From: Prevotella sp. UBA4330
GTDB lineage: Bacteria; Bacteroidota; Bacteroidia; Bacteroidales; Bacteroidaceae
Direction: 5' to 3'
DNA length: 64,000 nt
NCBI GenBank assembly: GCA_002394385.1
Contig: DGTS01000039.1
Location: forward strand, 10,803 to 74,802
Shown: positions 1-7,703 of the stretch, piece after piece
Layout of the letters: every line of letters begins with the position of its first letter
Position numbering within the stretch: position 1 is the first letter of the stretch
Notes under the pieces: model-generated
The model's input: only the letters and a program-made list of their open reading frames with translations
Told to the model about the DNA's origin: nothing
Database searches by the model: none
Position numbers and translations under genes: made by a program

Positions 1-67
1 CGCGGAATCGACAGGAACGAAGAACCACCTGGCGCTGGCAAAGGAGATTATCAATAAGAACAAATAA
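1..67 (+). CDS. parA: ParA-family chromosome partitioning ATPase, C-terminal end only
   Basis: The window opens inside a gene; only the last 21 codons are present, read from base 2 and ending at the TAA at 65-67. The tail (LALAKEIINKNK) matches the end typical of Soj/ParA ATPases, which move origin regions by ATP-dependent DNA binding. The call rests mostly on parB following 83 bases downstream in the usual parA-parB order. The catalytic Walker motifs lie outside the window. Confidence 0.7.
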   Translation, partial: AESTGTKNHLALAKEIINKNK

Positions 68-68
68 A

Positions 69-98
69 GATGTTGGGTGATGGGTGTTAGGTGTTATT
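69..98. repeat. G/T-rich dispersed repeat (TGTTGGGTGATGGGTG type)
   Basis: The gap between parA and parB holds short imperfect units of the form TGTTGGG, TGATGGG and TGTTAGG. Complementary C/A-rich versions occur inside the pectinesterase gene (6217-6264), and a related G/T version lies inside the first helicase copy (27312-27349). This is therefore one member of a dispersed family that is not confined to intergenic DNA. Confidence 0.5.
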
Positions 99-150
99 TT
101 TCACCTGGCCCGTGTTTTTTCGCTCAACAAAAAGCATATAATAACAGACA

Positions 151-1050
151 ATGGCAGTTAGAAAGAAATATGGGGCATCAGCCCACAACGCACTTGGCAG
201 AGGACTCGATGCGCTGATATCTACCGACGAGGTGAAGACTCAGGGGTCATCGACGATAAACGAGATTCCCATATCACAGATTGAGGCAAACCCCAACCAG
301 CCGCGACGCGACTTCGACCAGGAGTCGCTGCAGGAACTGGCGCAAAGCATCAGGGAGATAGGCATCGTAAGCCCCATCACGCTGAGGCAGATAAGCGACG
401 ACCGCTTCCAGATAATAGCGGGCGAGCGCCGATGGAGAGCGTCGCAGATAGCGGGATTGCAGGCCATTCCGGCATATATACGCACCACCAACGACGAGAA
501 TGTCATGGAAATGGCTCTCGTGGAGAACATACAGCGCGAGGACCTCAACGCCATCGAGATAGCGCTGGCATACCAGCACCTGCTGGAGAACACAGGGATG
601 ACACAGGAGAAGGTGGCAGAGCGCGTGGGAAAGAGCCGCGCGGCAGTGGCCAACCACCTGCGACTGCTGAAGTTGCCGGCACAGGTGCAGATGGCGCTTC
701 AGAAGAAAGAGATAGACATGGGGCACGCACGCGCCCTGCTCGCCATAGACAGTCCGTCGCAGCAACTGCGCGTGTTCCGCGAGATACAGAAGAACGGCTA
801 CTCGGTGAGACAGGTGGAAACACTGGTCAAGAAGATTAACGAGGGCACCGCCGACGGCGATAAACGCCCCGCGAAAAAGCAGCAGACCGTGCCCGAGGGC
901 TTCGCCGCGATGCGCGAGAAACTGGCGGAGATGTTCAGCAGCAAGGTGGAGATGACCTGCTCTGCCAAGGGAAAGGGCAAGATAACCATACCCTTCGGCA
1001 GCGAGGAAGAACTGGAACGCATCATGGGTGTGTTCGGCATACAGAAATAG
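151..1050 (+). CDS. parB: ParB/Spo0J-family chromosome partitioning protein
   Basis: This 299-residue protein binds parS sites near the origin, spreads along DNA as a CTP-dependent clamp, and works with ParA. An N-terminal ParB/sulfiredoxin-like domain (about 38-130) carries the signature GERRWRA and the following IPAYIR segment. A helix-turn-helix (about 150-175; MTQEKVAERVGKSRAAV) supplies parS recognition, and the C-terminal part is the dimerisation domain. Length and domain order are normal. It follows parA and is trailed after 8 bases by a DUF5683 gene, a common Bacteroidales order. Confidence 0.95.
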   Translation: MAVRKKYGASAHNALGRGLDALISTDEVKTQGSSTINEIPISQIEANPNQPRRDFDQESLQELAQSIREIGIVSPITLRQISDDRFQIIAGERRWRASQIAGLQAIPAYIRTTNDENVMEMALVENIQREDLNAIEIALAYQHLLENTGMTQEKVAERVGKSRAAVANHLRLLKLPAQVQMALQKKEIDMGHARALLAIDSPSQQLRVFREIQKNGYSVRQVETLVKKINEGTADGDKRPAKKQQTVPEGFAAMREKLAEMFSSKVEMTCSAKGKGKITIPFGSEEELERIMGVFGIQK

Positions 1051-1058
1051 AAACAGCC

Positions 1059-1829
1059 GTGAGAATACTGCTGAACCATATAACAAGGACTGTGGCAGTG
1101 GCACTTGTTGCCATTGCGGGATTCGCAGTGGATGCCAGTGCGCAGGTGGAGACCGACAGCACGTTCATCTTCGACTACAATCCAGAATGGGATGCTCCCG
1201 ACACTGTTGCCGTTTCCGACATCGATGTCATAGACTTCGACACTGCCAGCACCGCAGAGAAGACACCGCTGGCAGCCGACAGGCGCAACCACGAGAAGAA
1301 ACGCCAGAAGAGAGACTGGAGCACATGGCGGCCAGATACCAAGAGGGCGCTGTGGCTCGCCATCATCCTGCCAGGAGCAGGCCAGATATACAACCGCAAA
1401 TACTGGAAACTGCCAATAGTGTATGGAGGCTTCATGGGCTGCATCTACGCCATGCGATGGAACAACATGATGTATAACGACTATTCGCAGGCATATATCG
1501 ACATCGTGGACAACGACCCCCAGACGCAGAGTTACAACCAGTTTCTGCACCTCGGGGCGCAGATAAACGACGAGAACAAGTCGCGATATGAGGACCTGTT
1601 CAGACGCAGGAAAGACTACTACCGCCGCTACCGCGACCTTAGTTTCTTCATCCTCATAGGTGTTTACGCACTTTCGGTAATCGACGCTTATGTCGATGCC
1701 TCGCTGTCCGACTTCGACATCTCGCCCGACCTGAGCATGAGGATTGAGCCTGCCGTGATGAACAGCGGAATGTCGCAGAACCCGCTGAAGGCGGCAGCGA
1801 TAGGACTCAACTGCTCGCTGACGTTCTGA
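1059..1829 (+). CDS. DUF5683 domain membrane protein
   Basis: This 256-residue protein starts at a GTG 8 bases after parB, so the two are probably cotranscribed. A signal-like hydrophobic N-terminus ends near an ASA/Q junction. The DUF5683 core (about 95-195) contains KRALWLAIILPGAGQIYN, then YWKLPIVYGGF, and a second hydrophobic stretch near 195-215 (FFILIGVYALSVIDAYVDA). The LPGAGQ segment with a following membrane helix is typical of the family. The function is unknown; the link to parB and the lytic transglycosylase suggests, by inference only, an envelope role. Confidence 0.8.
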   Translation: MRILLNHITRTVAVALVAIAGFAVDASAQVETDSTFIFDYNPEWDAPDTVAVSDIDVIDFDTASTAEKTPLAADRRNHEKKRQKRDWSTWRPDTKRALWLAIILPGAGQIYNRKYWKLPIVYGGFMGCIYAMRWNNMMYNDYSQAYIDIVDNDPQTQSYNQFLHLGAQINDENKSRYEDLFRRRKDYYRRYRDLSFFILIGVYALSVIDAYVDASLSDFDISPDLSMRIEPAVMNSGMSQNPLKAAAIGLNCSLTF

Positions 1830-1908
1830 CACATGCCCCTCGGCACTCGGCGCGACGCCATTCTTTACCCTTTGACAAAACAAGAAAACAATAATACAAA
1901 CGACAGAT

Positions 1909-3465
1909 ATGAAGAAAAGACTTTTTTTAATTATTGCCGCAATGTTTACCGTCAGTTTCTCTGCCTTCGCGCAGTATGACGACGAGTACGAAATCGTGGT
2001 GACAGATGCCAACGGTCGCCAGCAAGAGATAGACATCCCCGAAGCAATGACGCTCGAGGTGGACAGTCTGCTCAACCTTTATTATTCGAAAAACTTCATC
2101 GATGACGACGGTTCATGCACCACAAGCAGCAGCGACCCGGAGTTCACCGACCAGGAATATATCGACAGGCTCAACCGTCTGCCATACGTCATTCCGATGC
2201 CTTACAACGAGATAGTAAGGAAATTCATCGACCGCTACACCAAGACAGGCCGCCGCTCGGTGGGCTATATGATAGCAGCGATGAACTTCTATGCGCCGAT
2301 TTTCGAGCAGGCACTCGAGACTTTCGGCGTGCCACTCGAAATGAAATACCTGCCCGTGATAGAGTCGGGACTCAACCCCGCGGCTCGTTCGCATGCAGGA
2401 GCAGCCGGACTGTGGCAGTTCATGTTGCAGTCGGGCAAGCGCTATGGTCTGAGAGTGAACTCGCTCGTTGACGACCGCTGCGACCCTATAAAGTCATCTT
2501 ATGCCGCTGCTGAACTGCTGAGCGACCTCTATCGCGTCTTCGGCGACTGGCATCTGGCGCTGGCAGCCTACAACTGCGGTCCGGAGAACGTTAACCGCGC
2601 CATCCACCGTGCCGGAGGAAGCAAGGACTACTGGACCATTTATCCGTACCTGCCACGCGAGACTCGAGGCTATGTGCCTGCATTCATCGCAGCAAACTAC
2701 GTGATGAACTACTACTGCGAGCACAACATTTGCCCCATGCGCTCAACACTGCCCGAGAAGGCAGACACCGTGATGGTTGACCGTGACATCACCTTCAAGA
2801 CCATCTCCGAGGTGTGCGGCATCTCGATAGAGCAACTGCGCGCCCTGAACCCGCAATACCGCCGCGACGTGGTGAACGGAAGCAGCGAGCCGTCGGCAAT
2901 AAGCCTGCCGCCATCAAAGGTGCTCACATTCATCGACAACCAGCAAAAGATTTACGAGCAGTCGTCGAGCATCACCTTCACCGACTATGCCGATGCCACA
3001 AACTACACCGGATTCTCGGCTTACCAGACACCGCGCTCAAGTAGCAGTTACTCGGAGCAGTCGTACAGCGCACCGCGACGCACATACAGTCAGCCGCGAC
3101 AGAGTTACAGCGCACCGCGATATAGTTACTCAAGCAGGAAGAGCCGTGCCTACACCGCAGGAAAACGCAGTTTCTACAGCGGAAGGGGCAGGGCAGCGAA
3201 GAGCCGCCACCACGTGTCGGGACGATACGGAAGAACAAAGTCTTCGGCAACTGTCAAGGCATCGAAAAGACAGCGCGGCGCAGCAGCGAAGAGCACAAGG
3301 AAATCTTCACGACGCAAGCAGACAACACAGAGCGTGACCATCAAGAAGGGCGAAACACTCTCAGGACTGGCCAAGAAGCACGGCACCTCGGTGAAGAAAC
3401 TGCAGCAACTGAACGGCATTAAAGGCACGAATATTCGTGCCGGCAAGCAAATCAGAGTGAAATAA
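1909..3465 (+). CDS. Lytic transglycosylase with C-terminal LysM (MltD-like)
   Basis: A 518-residue exported murein-cleaving enzyme. Residues 1-21 are a signal peptide ending AFA|Q. The SLT domain (about 130-250) shows VIESGLNP with catalytic Glu152, then GAAGLWQFM and LALAAYNCGPENV, the classical goose-lysozyme-type signatures. A degenerate LysM-like segment (about 290-340) is followed by a Ser/Tyr/Arg-rich low-complexity linker (about 360-470) and a clear terminal LysM (VTIKKGETLSGLAKKHG onward) that should bind peptidoglycan. The basic linker is long for the family. A strong terminator follows. Confidence 0.9.
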   Translation: MKKRLFLIIAAMFTVSFSAFAQYDDEYEIVVTDANGRQQEIDIPEAMTLEVDSLLNLYYSKNFIDDDGSCTTSSSDPEFTDQEYIDRLNRLPYVIPMPYNEIVRKFIDRYTKTGRRSVGYMIAAMNFYAPIFEQALETFGVPLEMKYLPVIESGLNPAARSHAGAAGLWQFMLQSGKRYGLRVNSLVDDRCDPIKSSYAAAELLSDLYRVFGDWHLALAAYNCGPENVNRAIHRAGGSKDYWTIYPYLPRETRGYVPAFIAANYVMNYYCEHNICPMRSTLPEKADTVMVDRDITFKTISEVCGISIEQLRALNPQYRRDVVNGSSEPSAISLPPSKVLTFIDNQQKIYEQSSSITFTDYADATNYTGFSAYQTPRSSSSYSEQSYSAPRRTYSQPRQSYSAPRYSYSSRKSRAYTAGKRSFYSGRGRAAKSRHHVSGRYGRTKSSATVKASKRQRGAAAKSTRKSSRRKQTTQSVTIKKGETLSGLAKKHGTSVKKLQQLNGIKGTNIRAGKQIRVK

Positions 3466-3478
3466 CACCCAGAATGTT

Positions 3479-3521
3479 TAAGGTATGGACAGGCTTTCAC
3501 GGCGTGTCCATACCTTATTTA
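3479..3521 (+). terminator. Rho-independent terminator after the lytic transglycosylase
   Basis: Perfect 13-bp arms (TAAGGTATGGACA at 3479-3491 and its complement at 3505-3517) enclose a 13-base loop and are followed by TTTATAT. It separates the parB-DUF5683-transglycosylase run from the RelA/SpoT gene. Confidence 0.8.
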
Positions 3522-3588
3522 TATATGCGCGCGCAACCCACGGCGCAACAACCACGCTAACTAACTTGAAGAAGAAAGGGAAACATCT

Positions 3589-5874
3589 ATGGAAGAGCAG
3601 AAAAACATTGACATCACACGCGAAGAGGCGGAAGAGAAAATGGTGAACGACGCTTTCCAGCACCTGCTGGACAGTTATCTCGCATCGCGACACCGCAAGA
3701 AGGTGGACATCATCACCAAGGCCTTCAACTTCGCCAAGCAGGCACACAAGGGAGTGAAACGACTCTCGGGCGAGCCTTACATCATGCACCCCATTGCCGT
3801 GGCACAGATAGCGTGCGAGGAAATGGGACTCGGCTCTACGAGTATCTGCTCATCACTGCTGCACGATGTGGTGGAAGACACCGACTACACCGTGGAGGAC
3901 ATAGAGAACATCTTCGGAAAGAAAATAGCGCAAATCGTTGACGGACTGACTAAAATCTCAGGAGGAATTTTCGGAGAACAGGCATCGGCACAGGCAGAGA
4001 ACTTCAAGAAACTGCTGCTCACGATGAGCGACGACATACGCGTCATTCTGATAAAGATTTGCGACCGACTGCACAACATGCGCACCCTGGACAGCCAGCC
4101 CGCCAACAAGCAGTATAAGATTGCTGGCGAAACGCTATACATCTACGCGCCGCTCGCCAACCGTCTGGGACTCAATAAGATAAAGACCGAACTGGAGAAC
4201 CTCAGTTTCAAGTTTGAACATCCCGAGGAGTACAACTCCATCGTGAGGAAACTGCAATCCACCAGCGGCAAGCGCGACGACCTCTTCGAGAAGTTCACAG
4301 CACCCATACGCGAGCAACTCGACCAGATGGGCATCAAGTATGAGATAAAGGCGCGAGTGAAAAGCCCATATTCTATATGGAACAAGATGCAGACCAAGCA
4401 CGTCACCTTCGACGAAATATACGACATCCTCGCCGTGCGCATCATATTCTCTCCAAACAAACGGGAGAACGAAATCAACGAGTGCTTCAACATCTACGTC
4501 GCCATAAGCAAACTCTACAAGGCTCATCCGGGACGGCTGCGCGACTGGCTCAGTCACCCGAAAGCCAATGGCTATCAGGCACTTCACGTCACGCTGATGT
4601 CTAAGCAGGGACGATGGATAGAGGTGCAGATACGCAGCGACCGCATGAACGAGATTGCTGAGCAGGGATTTGCGGCTCACTGGAAATATAAAGACGGCGG
4701 AGGCGAATATACAGAAGACGAGACCGACCTCAACGACCTGCTGCGAACGATAAAGGAAATCCTCGACGACCCGCAGCCCAACGCCATGGACTTCCTCGAC
4801 GCCATCAAGATGAACCTCTTCGCAACAGAGATTTTCGTCTTCACGCCGAAGGGCGAGATAAAGACCATGCCCACAGGATGCACTGCGCTCGACTTCGCAT
4901 TCCAGATACACACCTTCCTCGGAAGCCACTGCATAGGAGCAAAGGTGAACCACAAACTTGTGCCACTGAGCCATAAACTGCAGAGCGGAGACCAGGTTGA
5001 GATACTCACAAGCAACTCTCAGCACGTGAGCCCCGAGTGGGTGAACTTCGTGGAGACAGCAAAGGCGAAGAACAAAATACTCGCCATACTGCGCCGCGAT
5101 GGACGCGAGATTCAGAAGAAGGGCGAGACCGTGCTCAACGAGTTCCTCAAGCGCTACGACATGGAGCCCACACTCTCGGTGCTCGACAAACTGTGCGAAC
5201 TGCATGAGGTGAGAAAGCACGAGACGCTCTTCCAGGACCTCGGCAGCAAGAAGATAATACTCGGCGACCGCGACATCGACGAACTGCGAGGCAAGAACAA
5301 GAAACAGAGCAAGAAGGGATGGCGGCGATACGTGCCATTCCTGAGCAGCAAGGACAAGACTGTGGTGAAGCCAGAGAAGGTGGAGAACACCGGCGGACTA
5401 TTCGTGGTGCCGAAGGACATGAACCGCAAGAAGCCCATATTCCTCACCGACGAGAACATCGGACAGTACATCTTCAAAGACTGCTGCCATGCCATTCCAG
5501 GCGACGACATTCTGGGTTTCATCACCAGCGACAACCACATCGAGATACACAAACGCTCTTGCGACATAGCATCCAAACTGAAGTCGAGTTACGGCAACCG
5601 CATCCTCGACGCCAAGTGGCACATGGGCAAAAGACTCTTCTTCGACGCCACGATACAGATAAGGGGCATCGACCGCATCGGAATGCTCAGCGACATATCG
5701 CAGGTGATTTCCGCACAGCATGGCATCAACATCCGAAAAATCGTCATCAGTTGCGAGGAGAGCATCTTCGACGGCACACTCGAAATGAGAGTACACGACC
5801 GCGACGACGTGCAAACCATAATGAAGGCACTCAAGAAAACCGACGGAATAACAGAAGTTAACGAGATAATATAA
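3589..5874 (+). CDS. rsh: Bifunctional (p)ppGpp synthetase/hydrolase (RelA/SpoT homologue)
   Basis: This 761-residue protein makes and degrades the stringent-response alarmone. The HD hydrolase domain is intact: H67 in YIMHPIA and H92-D93 in LLHDVVEDTDY. The synthetase domain shows YSIWNKM, the DILAVRIIF strand and the RDWLSHPKANGYQALH motif. A TGS domain (IFVFTPKGEIKTMPTG, about 420-480), an Ala-rich helical stretch and a C-terminal ACT domain (about 690-761) complete the long RSH layout. With both active sites conserved it should be bifunctional. The pectinesterase begins 3 bases after its stop. Confidence 0.95.
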   Translation: MEEQKNIDITREEAEEKMVNDAFQHLLDSYLASRHRKKVDIITKAFNFAKQAHKGVKRLSGEPYIMHPIAVAQIACEEMGLGSTSICSSLLHDVVEDTDYTVEDIENIFGKKIAQIVDGLTKISGGIFGEQASAQAENFKKLLLTMSDDIRVILIKICDRLHNMRTLDSQPANKQYKIAGETLYIYAPLANRLGLNKIKTELENLSFKFEHPEEYNSIVRKLQSTSGKRDDLFEKFTAPIREQLDQMGIKYEIKARVKSPYSIWNKMQTKHVTFDEIYDILAVRIIFSPNKRENEINECFNIYVAISKLYKAHPGRLRDWLSHPKANGYQALHVTLMSKQGRWIEVQIRSDRMNEIAEQGFAAHWKYKDGGGEYTEDETDLNDLLRTIKEILDDPQPNAMDFLDAIKMNLFATEIFVFTPKGEIKTMPTGCTALDFAFQIHTFLGSHCIGAKVNHKLVPLSHKLQSGDQVEILTSNSQHVSPEWVNFVETAKAKNKILAILRRDGREIQKKGETVLNEFLKRYDMEPTLSVLDKLCELHEVRKHETLFQDLGSKKIILGDRDIDELRGKNKKQSKKGWRRYVPFLSSKDKTVVKPEKVENTGGLFVVPKDMNRKKPIFLTDENIGQYIFKDCCHAIPGDDILGFITSDNHIEIHKRSCDIASKLKSSYGNRILDAKWHMGKRLFFDATIQIRGIDRIGMLSDISQVISAQHGINIRKIVISCEESIFDGTLEMRVHDRDDVQTIMKALKKTDGITEVNEII

Positions 5875-5877
5875 ACA

Positions 5878-6891
5878 ATGAAAAAACTACTAACTGCAAC
5901 GCTCGCCATCATGCTCTCAGTAACAGCAACGATGGCTGCCAACAAATACGACAACCCTGACACCATCGTGGTGGCACGCGACGGCACGGGAGAGTTCAGA
6001 AACATCAGCGATGCCATAGAGGTGTGCCGCGCGTTCATGGAATATCACAAGGTAATCTTCGTGAAACGTGGTACCTACAAGGAGAAACTCGAAATACCGA
6101 CGCACCTCACCAACATCGAGATATGCGGCGAGGACGCCATGACTACCATCATAACATGGGACGACCACGCTAACCTGACAATGCCGTCGGCATACGACCC
6201 CATCGCCATTGAGCGGCATCCAACAGCCGACAACCAACACCCAACACCCAGCAACTATCACCCCATAGGCACCTTCCGCACCTTCACACTGCGCGTGTGC
6301 GGCTCGGACATCACGCTGAAGAACATCACCATCGAGAACAACGCCGCAAAACTGGGACAAGCAGTGGCGCTGCACACCGAGGGCGACCGTCTGCGCTTCA
6401 TAGGATGCCGATTCCTCGGCAACCAAGACACCATCTACACCGGGCGCGGCGGGACACGAATGCTGTTCAAGGACTGTTATATAGAAGGCACCACCGACTT
6501 CATCTTCGGACCCTCAACGGCATGGTTCGAGAACTGCACCATAAAAAGCAAGGCCAACTCGTACATCACCGCAGCATCGACTCCTGCCGACATAGAGTAC
6601 GGCTACGTCTTCAACCACTGCCGCCTCATTGCCGACGAAGGCGTGACGAAGGTGTATCTCGGCCGCCCTTGGCGACCATACGCATACACGCTGTTCATGA
6701 ACTGCACACTTGGCAGCCACATCGTGCCCGCAGGATGGGAAAACTGGCGCAACCCCGACAACGAGAAGACTGCCCGCTATGCCGAGTATAACAACAGCGG
6801 CGACGGTGCCGACACCAAGCAGCGCGTGGCTTGGAGCCGACAGATGACGAAGAAAGAGGTAGAGAAAATTCCCCACTTCTTCGGACTTTAG
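5878..6891 (+). CDS. Secreted pectinesterase (CE8) with a repeat-like internal insertion
   Basis: A 337-residue enzyme that de-esterifies methylated pectin. Residues 1-20 form a signal peptide. CE8 signatures are present in order: GNQDTIYT with D184 (acid/base), TTDFIFG with D207 (nucleophile) and YLGRPW with R263 and W265 (substrate binding), so the active site is complete. Between DDHAN and GTFRT, where relatives normally connect directly, about 25 extra residues (around 104-129) are encoded by a C/A-rich repeat (6217-6264). It begins 3 bases after the RSH gene and may be cotranscribed with it. Confidence 0.92.
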   Translation: MKKLLTATLAIMLSVTATMAANKYDNPDTIVVARDGTGEFRNISDAIEVCRAFMEYHKVIFVKRGTYKEKLEIPTHLTNIEICGEDAMTTIITWDDHANLTMPSAYDPIAIERHPTADNQHPTPSNYHPIGTFRTFTLRVCGSDITLKNITIENNAAKLGQAVALHTEGDRLRFIGCRFLGNQDTIYTGRGGTRMLFKDCYIEGTTDFIFGPSTAWFENCTIKSKANSYITAASTPADIEYGYVFNHCRLIADEGVTKVYLGRPWRPYAYTLFMNCTLGSHIVPAGWENWRNPDNEKTARYAEYNNSGDGADTKQRVAWSRQMTKKEVEKIPHFFGL

Positions 6892-7065
6892 CACAAGGTT
6901 TCAAGACGAAACGACACGCTTCACACTCTCATAAACGACAACAGCCGTTGCCGTTTATACCTTATCGCATTGCAAGAGATGCCAAACGGCGAGACAAAGT
7001 TAATAACATTGTTCCACCACTTGTATGTACTTGTAGTCCAAAGTATTACAAGAGAACATACGAAA

Positions 7066-7105
7066 TAGGGAAGGCACGCGCTTTGGTTGCCTTCCCTAAT
7101 TAGTT
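7066..7105. terminator. Bidirectional terminator between the pectinesterase and MerR genes
   Basis: Perfect 11-bp arms (TAGGGAAGGCA at 7066-7076 and complement at 7088-7098) lie between two converging genes, with T-rich sequence on the plus side. The rest of 6892-7144 holds further small inverted repeats (an ATAAACG stem near 6940 and a nested GTATGT/CTTGTA hairpin near 7024-7061) and no convincing gene. Confidence 0.7.
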
Positions 7106-7144
7106 TTATCCGCCTGATTCTCAGTCTTCAGGAGAGATGCTCTC

Positions 7145-7492
7145 TCAGGTGAGATAGTCGAGTTGTTTCTTAAGGTCCTTGAGGTCGTCGCGCACGCGGA
7201 TGAGGCGTTCCATCACCTGTGTATTGCTGTCAACGTTCTTCTTGTTGTGGTGCAGCATCTTGCGCGCAGCGGCAAGTTTGAAACCGCGCACCTTCACAAG
7301 GTTATACACATTGCGTATCTCGTCGATGTCGTTCTCGGTATATTGACGCACACGGTTGCCAGTGGTCTTCGGCTTTATCTGCGGGAACTCCGTTTCCCAG
7401 TATCGCAGCAGACTCTCGGTGACGTTGAACATCTCTGCCACCTCCTTTATGGAATAGTACAATTTCTTTGGTTTCTCGGTCCTTAGTGCCAT
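7145..7492 (-). CDS. MerR-family transcriptional regulator
   Basis: A 115-residue regulator with a MerR-type winged helix-turn-helix: YYSIKEVAEMFNVTESLLRYWE, then NRVRQYTENDIDEI and the family's second helical element. A short C-terminal coiled-coil stretch (about 85-115) would dimerise it. There is no effector-binding domain and no cysteine cluster, so it is the minimal type common in Bacteroidetes next to housekeeping genes. On the minus strand a TATTTTTG element (7525-7532) lies upstream. Its target is unknown; it is divergent from alaS. Confidence 0.85.
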   Translation of the reverse strand: MALRTEKPKKLYYSIKEVAEMFNVTESLLRYWETEFPQIKPKTTGNRVRQYTENDIDEIRNVYNLVKVRGFKLAAARKMLHHNKKNVDSNTQVMERLIRVRDDLKDLKKQLDYLT

Positions 7493-7636
7493 ATTGTAAC
7501 TTGCTGTATGTTTGATTATTTCTGCAAAAATACAAAATAATTCGGAATAAGAAATGATTACCGCGATTTTTTTATTAATTTTGCCATTGAAATGGCGAAC
7601 TTACTACGTCTCTGCATAAAAAATAAACAAGTTTCT

Positions 7637-7667
7637 TTTGTTCTGCGCTCGACTTTTCGTAACTTTG
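7637..7667 (+). promoter_or_regulatory. Bacteroidetes-type promoter of alaS
   Basis: TTTG at 7637-7640 and TAACTTTG at 7660-7667 are separated by 19 bases, matching the Bacteroidetes sigma consensus. The predicted start of transcription near 7674 lies downstream of the first in-frame ATG (7638), which rules that ATG out and supports the alaS start at 7704. Confidence 0.8.
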
Positions 7668-7703
7668 CACGCAAATTTGAAATTTATAAAAAGAGAAACA
7701 AAG

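Noticed and set aside
798..2075. 425-codon antisense frame over parB and DUF5683
   Set aside because: It spans three plus-strand genes and the gaps between them without domain evidence.
6831..7103. 90-codon frame after the pectinesterase
   Set aside because: It starts inside the pectinesterase in another frame and runs through a terminator.
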